Shown: positions 35,081 through 48,225, counted from the stretch's first letter. The stretch: DNA of 64,000 bases from Ananas comosus (GCF_001540865.1 NC_033622.1:14514797-14578796), one strand, 5' to 3'. Notes: generated from the sequence alone by a model not told the origin. Translations and numbers: made by a program.

Positions 35081-35596
35081 CTAGAAAATTGAGATCATAA
35101 GTATGTTCCTCCTGTCCTTGATGAACTTTCTCCTTCTTTGTCTCCTTTCTCTCTCATTTTGCACATCTATTTCTCTTTCTCTCTCTTTTGAAGAAAGTAA
35201 GAAATAAAAAATAAAAGTTAGAAGAGAAACCTCTTCCAGTCTTCCTCCAATGATTTGCATCTTTACTAACCAAAAGAAAAAAAAAAAAAAACAAAACAAA
35301 ACAAAGAAAAAAAGAAAATTAAAACCCCATGCCCAAAATAAAAATTATGAACATACATAAAAACAAAACAAAACAAAACGAAACGAAACGAAGGAAATAA
35401 AAAAGAAACATGGTATAGGACTCTGAGTCTTCTGACACACGCGGACCAATCAAATGATGAGCCCTCTCCGCACCTCTCATCTCCGTCCTTTTCACCACCC
35501 CTCCCCTCTTCCTTTGTGTACTAATACAAATGCGTACATAGTAGCATCGCACGCTAATACTCCATTGTGGTCACCCCCTCCACCACAACCACCACA

Positions 35597-36462
35597 ATGT
35601 CGCTCTCGGGGTCGACGTCGAGAGCGAGGAGGGGACGAAAGAGGGCGACGGGGACGATCGACATGAACGAGGAGGCGGAGGCGGAGGCGGAGGTGGAGGT
35701 GGAGGAGGAGGGGGCGGTGGTGGTGGTGGAGCCGAGCCCCGATATTCACAAGCTCTTCTGCTTCTACAACAAGCTCTACTTCGACGACGCCCTCGGCGCC
35801 TGCATCGTGCGCTGGAGCTCCCCTCGCATGACCAGGTCGGGTCCCCTTCTTCTTCTTCTTCTTCTTCTTCTTCTTCAACTCATCTTCGTGTTTAGTTCGT
35901 CATGAGAAATAGGGTTTTGGGTGAGATGTGCAGTGCTGATTTCGTCTTTCGGGAATAGGGTTTGGGATCGCAATGGAGTTCGATCTCGGAACCTGCTGAA
36001 ACTCTGATATCACGTATCAAACAAACGATTGCTTCAAAAACTATGAAAAACGTAAATATTTTTAATATTATATATTTAATTTATAAAAAAGTACTTTGTT
36101 AGAAATTTGTAATACCGAAATTGCCCTTCTCCTCTAACCTCCATGGTGGATGGAAAGGAGGAGGAGGAGGAGGAGGAAGAGGAGGTGTTTATGTTTGAAG
36201 AGATTTTGTTTTATGAAATGAGGGATGTTGGTTTCTTACTGAGGAAGTTATTATGCAACTAGCAAAATTTTGAGGGGAGTTTTGTGCATTTTTATTACTT
36301 GTTTTGTAATTTACTTTGTACATAACTTTGATTGAGAATGTGAGAATCACAACGGGGGTTCGCGTTCAAGGGAAAGAGAATGGTTCTACTAGTTTGAATT
36401 TTGGCCTACTTTTTGTGAATGAATAGTTTTCACTATACATTGTTCTGTTTGAGACAAAAGAA

Positions 36463-36504
<42 letters not shown>

Positions 36505-39500
36505 GGCTCAATAGAGTGTTGGGCTTTGCCTCAATATGAATTATTGATACTTCTTTCAGATAGCAATAAATGACAGACTAATTTGTGCAGGCTTACATAA
36601 GATCTTATTTTGATGTGATGCAGCTGTGCCGGAACATGCCGTTTTTTGCGAGGGGGTGGTTGTGAAATACATCTCTCTGAGCCTTTACTGAAAAAACGAT
36701 CGACAACTGATCTGAAGAAGACCTTATTGCATGAGATGATCCACGCATTCTTGTTCATTACGCAAAACAAAAAGGATCGCCGGTATCATGTTATTTACTG
36801 TGGAATCATGACATAAATTTCTTAACCTGTCTATTTTTCAAATCAAATTCTTATTGTATATATGCAGCGAGCACGGCTCAATGTTCCAGGATCTCATGAA
36901 TACTATCAACTCCAGCTCACAAGCTGATCACCAGGTTCGTCAAAACAACTTTATGAAGAATCATGTCGGAGTATAGTACTTTTAAATACTTTAGTGGTTG
37001 CTTAATTGTTTTTGCAGAGACCATCCGGCGGGTACAATATCACAGTCTACCATGACTTTCATGAGGAAGCTGATAGCTATAGACTTCATCACTGGAGGGT
37101 AAGTTTCTGCCTCAAATTTTTCATCATGTGTAGTAGCTTGTACTTCCTTTTCACATTATTTTGCTATGTTAATTGGTGCGTGCAGTGTGAGTCATGCGGT
37201 GATTTAATTAAGAGAGCAATCAACAGAAAACCATCGGCCACTGACTGCATTAAGAAAGCAGGCCATGGTAATGTTTGTGGCAACTCATCTTGCCATTGGC
37301 ACAGGTAAGAACGTAGAATCACCAAAATTTTATTGAGAATCTCAGTTGTTCTGCTATATTCTCATCATGATCATGTAAATGAATTTTGTTTTGGAATAAA
37401 ACATAAATTAAAGATAACGACGCATCTTTGGAGTTTAAAGATTGTTTGAATTCATAGAGTAAAAGAAGGATGCGAAAAATAGTAGCCTAGCTGTCATGAT
37501 CTTTGCAAGGGCCAATACTGGCTTTTTGGAGCCATCTGTTAAGCTGATGTCACGAGAAGGAAGTTCCCCATTGGCAGCATTCTAATGGTCCTAAATGTGA
37601 GTCTCAACATGCAAATGCTGGCAAAGTTCCTTAAACAATTGTTTTAGTTTGGAAGTGTGAATTAGCAAAATAACCCCCAAATGGCCCCTGTTTATGCAAT
37701 TTTAGTTGCAAATGAAACTGTTCCAAAATGGAGATATTTGTAATTTATGGAAGATTTTATGTATTATGTAAGATGCTGTTTTTTTCTTTTTTGAGAAAAA
37801 TAAAAAATTGATGTTGTCTTATGACAACAAATGCCATGTTTTTATATATATGTTTTTACCTTCCTATAAAATTACAGTTAAGATCATCTGTGAGCTTTGC
37901 AACATATGGCAACCATGCTCGTGAGCCTTTGCATCATATAGCTAAGCATTTATGAGCCCTTCCTTTATCAAGAAATTACGTGTCAGATGGACACCGTCCG
38001 CAGCTTCTCATATCGAAAATGATCACTCCATCGATTTTTTTTATCTGATACTATTACTGATCACTCCATCAATTTTTTTTGTCTGCTAGTCTCATAACAA
38101 ATGTCCTATTAAGCTTCATTAGTTTTCATCACTGAGTTGCAAGTGGTATAAAAGGGTTGCAACTACGCATGCTATTCTCATCTCAAATTTGATCTGTTTA
38201 GTTACTGTTATACAGCCACCAGATGTCATGTGGTGGTACCTATGCAAAGATAGCAGAGCCGCCTGGGTACAAGGACAAAACAAAAGCTTCAAAAGGTGAG
38301 AATTTACTATTTAATTGACAGATTTGATACTCTGGATGTCTTCTTGCTGTACTTCTTATCATTGTGTCTACTTCGAAACTTTTAGATTAATATGCTGGTG
38401 ATATTCTTTGCAATGTTGTTGAGTTGTCTTGCATGATGATTTTGTTTTCGTTGGTTGGTTTTAATTGCACTAGTGAACATGATCCTACATTAGTGCTCTA
38501 AAAGATGCTGGGGGCTACTATCTGGCTTGAACTGGAATCATTAAGTTCTTTGGATATTAGCAAGTTGCACAGTAATTTTTAGAACTGAGTAGCAAATTAT
38601 TGTCAGGACTACCAGAGTAGCTAACTCTTCTCTTTTCTTGAAACATTTTCTCACAACTCATGCACTTACCAATCAGGTGTGCAAAAGACTCTTGACATCA
38701 AGCCCGAAAAGCCCAATGTAGCTATACTGAATAATCAAGGATCACATAAATCAGGTGTGCAAAAGAATCTTGAGATCAGGCTGGAAAAGCCCAATGTAGC
38801 TATACCGAGTAATCAAGTATCACATAAATCAGGTGTGCAGAAGAATCTTGAGATCAAGCCTGAAAAGCCCAATGTGGTTATACCAAGTAATCAAGGATCA
38901 CATAAATCAGGTGTGCAAAAGGATCTTGAGATTAAGCCTGGAAAGCCCAGTGTAGTTATACTGAGTAATCAAGGATCACATAAATCAGAAGGAATGACCG
39001 ATAACTGTGATACTAGGATGCCACACGTGATAACACATTTCTTCCATACTACTTGTGATAAAAAAAGGACTATGCACAGCAGTTCCCTAGAGTTCGAAAA
39101 ACCAAAGATCGTCGAGTCAAAGATAAAAGAGACTTTTGTGGTTCCAGGAAAACAGAAGAATGCAAATTCACTGGAATCAAAGAAACGAAAATGCAATAAT
39201 ACAATCAGGCAGCAATTTGGTAAAGGTAAGAAAGAGTTCATGGTGGCTAGTGCATGGCTGGGTTATTATGCGGATGAAGAAAGCGACGAAGATATAGAGC
39301 CTTTGATCAACAAGAGAACGGAGAGAAGGAAAAGGCAAAAGATACTGAAGAAGACAATGGCTGCAACCCGAGAAAACATAGCCTTTGCAACTCTCCCTCT
39401 TGATCCAAGTAGGTCCCAGAAAGGCAGTGCCAAAGACTTCTCGTTGGTGCCTCATGAAAATTGTGATGGTGGAGCTCAGATTGTCAATGTCGAGAATGTT

Positions 39501-39644
39501 TCTGCAATTGATTCAGATGAAATTCTTGACGCTGAACCTCTTGATCATTCTGCACCTCTCCCGTTACCTGGTTTGCCTTACGCATCGCCCTCGAAATCAC
39601 CAGCTCAAGACATTGTGATATACATCTCAGACGATTCAGATTAG
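35597..39644 (+). CDS. SPRTN/WSS1-type DNA-protein crosslink metalloprotease
   Basis: DNA-dependent zinc protease that clears DNA-protein crosslinks during replication. Exons 35597-35835, 36624-36782, 36868-36934, 37018-37098, 37186-37304, 38216-38295 and 38677-39644 give 570 residues. The start is the ATG of MSLSGSTSRA; the frame extends upstream only through a GTG. Residues 13-55 are basic then acidic. The SprT domain begins at DIHKLFCFYNKLYFDDAL. The zinc site is LLHEMIHAF (His116, Glu117, His120) with third ligand His135 in EHGSMFQDLM. A zinc-ribbon-like region has CESCGDLIKRA and VCGNSSCHWH. The last exon encodes four 26-residue tandem repeats, a KRK-rich segment and a SUMO-interaction-like end DIVIYISDDSD. 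Family assignment is firm. The recognised plant homologue differs in tail, so a precise name is withheld. Confidence 0.92.
38677..38988 (+). repeat. Four tandem 78-bp repeats in the SPRTN last exon
   Basis: Four in-frame copies of a 26-residue unit (GVQKNLEIKPEKPNV then VIPSNQGSHKS, with small changes) sit at the start of the last exon. Each copy boundary reads AAATCAGGTGTGCA, almost the same as the intron-exon junction AATCAG/GTGTGCA at 38676/38677. The duplication therefore copied the splice acceptor with the exon start. Confidence 0.9.
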
Positions 39645-40702
39645 CTCGTTTGTCTGATATGGAGCCTGGCGGATTTGTCAGTTCTATGCAATGGGGTGGA
39701 TTCGGATATGATTCTCTGCGAGCATTTTTGGCAAAGCAGCACATTTTGATTTATCTCAGATGACTGACAGCTCTTTTTTTCTTTTTCTTTTTCTTTTTTC
39801 TTTTTCTTTTTTTTTTTCTCTTTTCCTTTATGGGGCATGGTAAGACTTTGTTTTCAGCTCTAGCGCTAACTTAATTAGGAGATCATACTGACAGTGTAGA
39901 GTCAAATATAGGCAGATATCTATATACACAAGGATGACATGAACGTGCGTACATACCGCGTGTAAATATTTTGCTGAACATTCTGTACTTATTTGTGCAA
40001 GGTCCATATACAGTTACTTATTTAACCTACAAGGTTGTACAGATTTCGTAATCTGCTGTTCTTTTAGCTGCTTTTAATCGGTATGAGAAACATGCAATAC
40101 ATTCTTCAAACCGGTGGGAATCTCGTGTAATGGAACACAGTATACTCCGGACGAGCTACCATCACCTATGCGCAAACTAGCATCATATTATCCAATATCT
40201 GTTTATCCATGACCGGAATTATCCAATATCTGTTTATCCATGACCGGAATATCTTAACTAGGCAATTAGATTACAGTAAGCTTCTTTCTGTACCTCGGAC
40301 TCAAAAAGTTCGTGAAGATGAGACACATAGCATGGCATGTTAAAATCTCCTGCGCTCGTACAGATACAGGTATTCAGAAATGATGCTACTAGAAAAACAT
40401 AGGTGACTCCAGAAGTTTCAAGTGTTTTTGTTTTTTCATACATTTCCGATAAATTGTAGCATGGGAATGGGAAAATAGAGAAATTAGAACACGAAATTAA
40501 GCCAGACTACACTGTGACCCAAAAACCCCTGATTTAAAAAGTAAAACAATCCATAACGCAGCTTTGTACACAATTGTGATCTTGACCAGAATAGAAGAAT
40601 GATAAGAGAAGGGGGGAACATAAAACATAGGTGTGTTCCCACTTCAAACTAAGTATTGACAGTACAGAATGCTAGGCGATGGATAGGCACGCACTTTAAA
40701 AC
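39645..40702. other. Convergent 3' ends of SPRTN and RAD23
   Basis: Tail-to-tail interval holding both 3' untranslated regions. It contains a T/C-rich tract (39774-39828) and a tandem pair of a 31-bp unit (40187-40248). No gene seen. Confidence 0.5.
40187..40248. repeat. 31-bp tandem duplication
   Basis: The unit beginning ATTATCCAATATCTGTTTAT occurs twice head to tail (40187-40217 and 40218-40248) with no visible difference. It is likely a recent slippage or unequal exchange event in non-coding DNA. Confidence 0.85.
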
Positions 40703-40871
40703 TCATTGTTCTTCGAACTCGTGCATGTGATCCAGAAGATAGTTTGCGGCCAACTCCTCATTCCTGTTGCAGGCAAAGAACACCTCCAAAACCAGTTGAC
40801 GGTCAAAGCCCATTGCTTCAAGCTGCCTCAGACATGTCAATTATATTGGCAAAACGTAAAATTTCAGACAA

Positions 40872-40907
<36 letters not shown>

Positions 40908-43900
40908 AACTAAAAAAACACAGCAGCCACATATGAACTGACTCAGGAGTCTAATTCCTACTTTTATTCAACATAGACATTTTTGCATCCTACTGTGAAT
41001 CTATGTCTTTTGAAGTGCAAAAATTGTCAACAATAGCAACAAAAGGAAGGGAGACATGATCGACTTACACGCTCGATGGCTTCTCGGTCCTGTGGAGTAA
41101 CTTGTAGGGCTTGTGGTATTTCACCTGCTAACCGACCTAGTAAATCCCTAATCGGCACAAATAAACTAAATTAGTAAGTGCCCATCCTACTAGCTCAAAG
41201 ATGCTTGTTAATTATTTGTATGATAAACATTTCTAACCCCTCTGCTCCCTCAGCAGGTTCATTAATCAGCCGCAGAAACTCAGCTTGATTTTCCTGAATC
41301 AGCCGCAAAATCTGAGGATTTTGTTTTCCGAGTTCTTGAAGCATTGGCTACAGATAGCGGGTACTATAGTCAGTCGACAAAGAATAAGGAACGCGAGTAC
41401 TACAATGTTCTAAAGCATAAAAGTAGAGACCTGTAGGATCTGAGGATTAGCCTGCACTAGCGTCAGCAAGTTTCGGAACTGCAGAGGAAAAGAAATTAAT
41501 TGAACTATCAGTTTTGTAACTAGCAATTGTTCTCACTCATCAAAATAAGTAACATCAACTACCTGGGGACTATTGCGTATCATATCAAGGCTGCCTGCGG
41601 CATTTGATGGAAAACTTGGAAGACCCTGTTGGAAGTAAGTGATGATGAGTTGGGCGCATGCACACATGCACAGGCAACATGCATGTCCCAAAAAGGTACT
41701 ACTACTACTACTATGCTGTCGCAAATGCTATACAACCTGAGGAAAGAGGTCCAGCGGATTGGCATTGGGCCCACTGGAAGGAACTGCGGGTTGAGGTTGT
41801 TGCGAAGCTTGAACTGAGGGATTAGCTGGTTGGCCACTTGCAGGCGCTCTAGCAGCAGGAGGTGCTTCAACATTCTCAGGAATACCCTGATAAAACAAGC
41901 CAAAAGAATAACTTAATTGTATCAAGAAACTAATGGACACCAAAAAGCATTAGCTAAACTGAAAATCAGGATGTAGAAAGAAAATTGATCTGCGGAAAGT
42001 CATTTTATATTCTTGCAAATTCTTTCCGAGTAAATACTGGACAGGATTCATGCAGGATAAAATAATATTCTCAACATTGAAAAAAAAAACAACTTGCAGA
42101 GTGCGGAGAATCAAAAACACTTGTTCTTTAAAAAAAAAATTTATTACATCCAGCTGAATGAGGCATCCTACCAACTACAAAAAAAAGATACTATGGTAGC
42201 AGAGAGATAAAACAGCAGTTCAAGAAGTCGAATGTTACAGGAAAAATCCAACTTCGCCACTCAAACTTAAAATAAGAACTTGCGTCCTAAACATGAAGTC
42301 ATATTGTTAGCTTAAGGCATGCTAAAGCTATATGAAAAAATTCATCCACTCCGAAAGGAGGAATTAATGCAAAAGCAAATAGTATCTTACAGAATATAGA
42401 TATTCAACAGCTCTCTCAGGGTTGTTGTATGCCGCACGAAGAGCACGAACAACAGTGTCTCTGTCCCATGTCCCCCCACCCATGTCAAGAATTTGTTGGA
42501 TAGTTTGTTCCAACTTGCCGCCTGCAATGAGATTTGAAGCGGCTTGACCATATGCATCAACTTCAGTGCTGTCCAAAGGTAAAGAATATAGCATGGTTTT
42601 AATAAGAGATTCAAGATATCAAATTGGATCAAGACTAAACGGATCAGTGAAGTTATCAGGCACAAAAGAAGGCAACGATATACGTTTAAGTAAATTCATA
42701 TTTAAAATGCCAACTACCAAACTAGTATTGCAGCATGACATCAAGATTACTGCAAATAACATAATGAACCTGGACAAAAGAAGAGAATGTGATTCATTTT
42801 TCCTTTTAAGAAAGACTTCAACTAGTTCAATTATTAAACTGATAATAAATGGAATCTGAAAAGTAAACCACGTTGTTTTGTTTAAATGTTCGCTACTATC
42901 TCTATGGGGGTGTTTGGTTCCCTGGAAAATATATGCCAAGAAACAGTTTTGTAGCTGGAAAATACTTTTTCTTCTGCTTGGTTCCCTGGGAATCTTTTTC
43001 CCAGATTTCATAGAAAACTAGTGTTTTCACTTTCCAGTTTTTTTCATCCTGAAAACGAATACTCTGGAAAATGGCGTTTTCCATGGAAAACTTTTTACTG
43101 GAAAACAGTTTTTGAGAGTTTCCAAGGAACCAAACACCCCCTATAAGTGCCTGCAAGAATTTAATGTCCTTCATGCGTTCCTACAACAAATTGGTCTGCT
43201 ATGCCAATTTGGTAGCTCATAACCAAAGTAGCACTGGTACTGCAGTCACTAAAGTAGCCTATAAGATTCAATTCACCCTTGTATAATGGCATGAAAATCA
43301 ATCCATAAAACATCTTATGTAGCAACATGCTTCCTGTCCAACAAATTCCTTGTGTTACAAATCCAACTTATTACTGATGCCACTGGCGCCCACGAAAAGG
43401 CATTTTTACATTGGAAAAGTTAACAATATTTCAATTCATTCAGGCTTCCAACTGCTTCTTTGGCCTCACTGGATCTTTGGCAAAGAATATAGTACCAGTA
43501 AAGCTGTTTAAAAAGCCCTGAGCCCTAACAGCCGTCTTCTCTTAAAAATTTTTGCCAACTCAAGCAGAAGCAGAAATTTCCACACATGTTCTGTTTTTGA
43601 TCAAAAAGCCTAATTCAGCATCAGTTCTAGCCAGAATGTTAAGGCTTACTCATTGCCCAAGAGCTGGCTACTGCTTCTCAAGTACACAGCTTTCCGAGAA
43701 GCTAGGCCAAACTGACACTGAATCTCAGTAACAAGGTTATCCATTTTACAGATTACTCCAAACATGATTGATAACATTCACTAGGTAATTAACATGGTCC
43801 AGTTTATTAGACTGCTGAGATGAAACAAATACGAAAGCAAGATAATTTCGTGGTCAGAAGTAATACATATCTGTTACAGGATGAACTTACGATACACTGA

Positions 43901-46900
43901 CAGCAGGAGCAGGGGCAGCTGTGGCAGTTGGAGTAGGTGCACTTGCAGGTGGCCTGCTTCACATGAAACACAAAGGACAAAACTAACAGAGAGTGAAATT
44001 TATCTCAGGGCATACATGATAGACAAAAACTCACGGTTGCAAAGTTGCTGCCGGTGCTTGAGTTGTTGCTGATGCCGTTGTTGAAGGGACAGGAGGTACC
44101 GTACTAGTAGGGGGCGGCTAAAGCCAAGAGAAAAGAAAATCATTTGCATAGGCCCAAATAGATATATCAATGCTGATACTGTTGCATTTACATATTTCTT
44201 CACTAGTTTTCTTTTCCTATCAAACTGGTTTGCATTTGTTAGGGCATACCATTTCTCATATCCCTACTAGCTTTTGCAATTTACCACAATGGCTTTACCT
44301 AAATCTAACAAAATAACGGCACAAAAAGTTGCAATTACCACAACTATCAAATATTATCTGAAAACAAATCATGGTCAGCTTTAAGTACTCATGCAACAAT
44401 GATTTCCCAGGAGCTCATCCAGTGATATCAACTAACCTTGACTAGATGAAATCTAATCAAGCATCAAGGATATTTTTCAAGATAAATCAGAAGTACCATA
44501 TAAAATGCTATAATTAGATTTTTTATTTTTTTGGCTAATTAGATTACTATAATGCAACATGACAAAGGAATAATTTAACCAGAACAGTCTAACAATCTAG
44601 ATTTTCGAAACTCAAGTTCAAACAAGTACCATGAAAAAAATATTGTACCAAACTAACAGTAAACATATAACAACTGTGTACTAAATATTGTTAGTTTGAC
44701 AAACCTTGAGATAAATTTAAAAGAAAAAATTGAAGAACTTGAAGATGGTTGACACACAATTAAGGAAATCAACAATCAACGTTTAGTTTGATAACTCGCA
44801 TATCTCAAGATATTTATGAGCAATTTACGCTAAACACAACCACAAGACAATCTCCATAACCTATAAAAGGAGTGTATGGGTTCTTAACTATAAAGAAAGC
44901 ATATTCTTATATTAAACATCCAAATATAGGTTGTAGTTCATGTACGGAGATACACTAATAAATTAATTTCCTTTAGTGAAGAGAAAGGAAGGAATGCATC
45001 AACTTGAGTCACACAAAGAGAAACTTGATTAACAGTGTGCTATTAAAAAAATTGAAGAATGATAGGAGACATTTTGTTCCAACATGTCTCTGCTAAAGAA
45101 CAGACCCAGATAGGATGTGCTAAGATATGTCTTAAATAAATATAACAAAATGATTGCTTTCCAGTCAATATGATACAAATTTATGGCACCTAAAAAAGAG
45201 TTACAGTTCACTTTGGTTGCCATTTTACCTCATTAGCGGGCACAGTTGGTGCAGCCCCAGTGGATAAGCTCTTCCTCTGCAATGTAGTTGTTTTTATCAC
45301 ATTAATAGAATCAAAATGATAATTCTTTTGAGTGGTCTTCTTTACCTGAGTTGAAGGTGCAGTGGACACGGATGAAGCTCCGCTCGATGTGCCCTTACCC
45401 TGCAAAATAGTTATGCATATCTAGTTAAATATGCTAAGAGCACCTATCAAAAGCATGACTGTCTCTGATAAAGTTATATAGAGCAATCTCTAAACCCATC
45501 TTAAAACATTTTGGAATGGCTAGGAAAATAGTTAGCCAGATTTAAAAAGCTTCACTTAGATAAGCCACTCCGCAGCGTGCTAGCAATAGAAACACTGAAT
45601 AAAACATAGGCTTCATATCTAGCTCTAGATCTGGACTACTTAGATAGGTTGTGTAGAGCTTCCATCTTTCCCAGCGTACATAATATTTCAGTTCAGTAAA
45701 TTCTCATATCTATATTTTCATGCAAATAGTTATGTAAAGCAACAAATATACTACCAGGTTCAAGTTTTGTCATTGAGAGGTAGACATGCTTAATATATAG
45801 TATATTATCCAGTAAGCACTAAGTGGCATGGATTCTTCATTATCATGAATGAACTATCTTGGCAGGGCATGGTGAACTAAATAATCCAGAATACCAAATT
45901 AGTACTAAAGACATAAATCATACCAAAAATTTGCTATTGTGAATAATAAAGTGTACCTTTGACAACATTATAACGATAAAACTATTTTCAGAAATTTTAT
46001 TATCATCCAATGTGGTATCATCCTTTAGAACTTTCCCTTGATGTATGAGCATTTGCTGATCGGCTGGGTACACATTCTGGCCTTGATTAGTCTCAATAAT
46101 CATTTTCACATCGGCAACCTGCTCGAAGAATATTCATGTTTAAGTTAATGTCACTCCTACATCATTGTAATACTGACAATTAGCAACATTACAAAGACAA
46201 TTAATTATCAAAAAAGGGACTCTAAACCCTAAGCCCTAAACAAACTAAACGAATACCTCATTCCCTGGAAAAGCAATCCATAAGGAAATACGATTTAGGG
46301 ACAATGCTAGCAAATTGACATTGTATCAACATTCAAAAAAGGGAACCAAATTTCTACAATAATGGCCAAACCAAGAATTCAAACACCAAGAAGAAGGAAG
46401 AGGCTCGCTCTCATTCCCCAAGTTAAGCAATGAAAGATAGTCCAGCCATAAAAAGGACCCAAATTTCTCGAACTACAGTGCTCGTTCTAGGGCCCTAACT
46501 TAGAAAATCAAAATTTCTGCAAATAATCCACCTTGCGGAAATAAATGATTTATTTCCGAAAATGTTGAAAAGATATCCTTCAACCTAAACTCAATTACAA
46601 CCCCTAGATTGCTAATCCGTTGTGCCATGCAACTTCGTATTCCTCGCATTGAATTCTACATGATATTCTGACTCTAAGAACTACATTATCAAGCAGATTT
46701 TACCCTAGATTCCTCAAGATTGGCACCCAAAAAGCCCTAAAACTTCAAATTTGTCCCATTGAATTCCACATAATAATCTGGCTCCAAAAACCACGCCATT
46801 AAGCAGATTTTAACCTAAATTCCTCAACACTGGATCCAATAAAATCGAAACCAAATAACTATCGGGAATCAACGAAAGAAATGATCAGAGAATCGAACGA

Positions 46901-47026
46901 AACCGAGAAAAAACTCTTGCAGAAAAGCGAACAAAATCGAAGCGCAAGGGGAATGACTACCGTGTCTTTGGGCTTCACTTCGATCTCGAAGTTCGAACCC
47001 TTCAGCGTCTTCACGAAGATCTTCAT
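40703..47026 (-). CDS. RAD23 ubiquitin receptor (UBL-UBA shuttle protein)
   Basis: Shuttles ubiquitinated proteins to the proteasome and stabilises the XPC/RAD4 damage sensor. Thirteen exons: 46961-47026, 45957-46118, 45346-45399, 45229-45276, 44035-44117, 43891-43953, 42391-42568, 41737-41886, 41563-41625, 41431-41478, 41238-41347, 41069-41147 and 40703-40822, giving 407 residues. The UBL domain (1-77) starts [21 protein letters not shown] Pro/Ala/Thr linker follows, then UBA1 (about 176-216; [20 protein letters not shown]). The STI1/XPC-binding block is [16 protein letters not shown], and the C-terminal UBA2 is [20 protein letters not shown]. It ends MHEFEEQ. Length and order match plant RAD23 b/c/d. 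A MITE sits in the intron at 42906-43141. The leader is a CT/GA microsatellite. Confidence 0.96.
42906..43141. mobile_element. MITE in a RAD23 intron
   Basis: 236 bp with terminal inverted repeats GGGGGTGTTTGGTTCCCTGG on the left and, reversed, GGGGGTGTTTGGTTCCTTGG on the right. The interior is imperfectly palindromic with repeated GGAAAA motifs. TAT flanks both ends (42903-42905 and 43142-43144), a possible 3-bp target duplication. This fits a Tourist (PIF/Harbinger) or hAT-type MITE; it has no coding capacity. Confidence 0.85.
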
Positions 47027-47110
47027 GGCGCTCTCTCTCTCTCTCTCTCTCTCTCTCCCCCCTTCCCCCTTCTCTTCGCTTTCTCTCTCTCTCTCCCTCT
47101 CTCTCCGAGG
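47027..47110 (-). repeat. (CT)n/(GA)n leader of RAD23
   Basis: CT-dinucleotide runs (GA on the gene strand) occupy the first 80 bp upstream of the RAD23 start codon, broken by a CCCCCCTTCCCCC patch. GA-rich leaders can bind GAGA-factor-like BBR/BPC proteins in plants; that role is only possible here. Confidence 0.6.
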
Positions 47111-47902
47111 GGGTGAAGAGAAAATGGATTTTTTTTTAAAAAAAATAATAATTAGTGTATGTTTCACTCGCCAAGTTGGATGGAATGCAAATCGAGTGAT
47201 CCTGTATTAACATACCGACCAGCGTACAGAATCATTAACCAATGAAAAATTGCCACGTCAATCAATTAATGATACCCCACTTTAAATTAGACTGGGCCCC
47301 CATAACTTAGACCGGCCCTAAGTAGAAGAGTTGGGTTCGGATTCAGGTTTAATTTGGGCCCAAATATGGCCCAAAAAAGTCACATCCATAGCCACATTAT
47401 CATTTACGTGATACAAATTTAACCGTTTTGCATAAATTTATATCTTTTTTTTTTTTTAACATATCAGAGATTCATGCACATTTAATTTAATATATGCAAA
47501 ATAGTCTCATCATTAAATTTATTACATTGGACATAAAGTATAAGCTGGAAATGGACATATGTGTTATATCTCCTGCAACATGTCTCTTCTCGTTTTGAAT
47601 TTTTCTAATTCTCAAAAAGATACATATTTTTGGATTTTTCTTAATAATAACTCTCTTTCATTAAACTTACTTACAGGGAACCTCTAGCCTGTCCCGTGGC
47701 TCCACGGTCGGGCTCTGCCACAAGCAAACTTTCAAAATTACTATGGAAGCTGAATGAAGCGGATAGCGTGCTATCTTTTTCTCAAAAAAAAAAACTATAA
47801 AAATAAAAAATAAATTCAAAAAAAAAGCTATATGAGTTTTTTATTTAGAAATTAAAATATTTAATTTTATCATCGATTATTCATTCAGTCGATGCATGAC
47901 TA

Positions 47903-47906
<4 letters not shown>
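47111..47906. other. RAD23 upstream DNA with a SINE fragment
   Basis: Promoter side of RAD23 followed by AT-rich DNA. At about 47750-47796 the text AATGAAGCGGATAGCGTGCT followed by CTTTTTCTC and poly-A is the tail end of the same SINE family as at 15791 (plus orientation); its head is missing. No gene seen. Confidence 0.5.
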
Positions 47907-47945
<39 letters not shown>

Positions 47946-47955
<10 letters not shown>

Positions 47956-48149
47956 GTCCGGCTATGGTGCTTGTAAAAGCACCAATCATTTTGTGGTTGT
48001 AGGTTTTTAACTGTTAGATCAGCACTGTTAATCATTTACACCCGTTAGATTATACTATTTAACCAACCACCCACTCAACCCTAAGGGGTCCACATCATCA
48101 TAACCATATATTTTTTAATCTAAAGGCTAAAAACTTACAAGCACCAATG
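47946..48149. mobile_element. MITE next to (TA)n(GA)n, cut by N at 48150
   Basis: Starts GAGTCCGGCTATGGTGCTTG after a (TA)n(GA)n tract (47907-47945). It contains CCCGTTAGATTATACTATTT and CCACCCACTCAACCCTA, the same blocks as the element at 59764-59996, and ends CTTACAAGCACCAATG just before the N. The expected closing inverted end is missing because the sequence jumps into (AT)n at the N, so the element is incomplete in this assembly. Confidence 0.72.
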
Positions 48150-48150
48150 N

Positions 48151-48225
<75 letters not shown>
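48151..48225. repeat. (AT)n microsatellite after an N
   Basis: Thirty-seven AT units directly following the single N. True length is uncertain because the assembly breaks here. Confidence 0.85.

Larger units (their letters stand above)
32961..35596. other. Intergenic DNA between 14-3-3 and SPRTN genes
   Basis: Contains the 14-3-3 3' untranslated region (to about 33180), an isolated 61-codon frame on the minus strand (33525-33710, listed separately), an inverted repeat with an assembly N (33845-34211), a (TA)n tract at 35049-35076 and A-rich tracts at 35275-35400. No family-supported gene. Confidence 0.45.
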
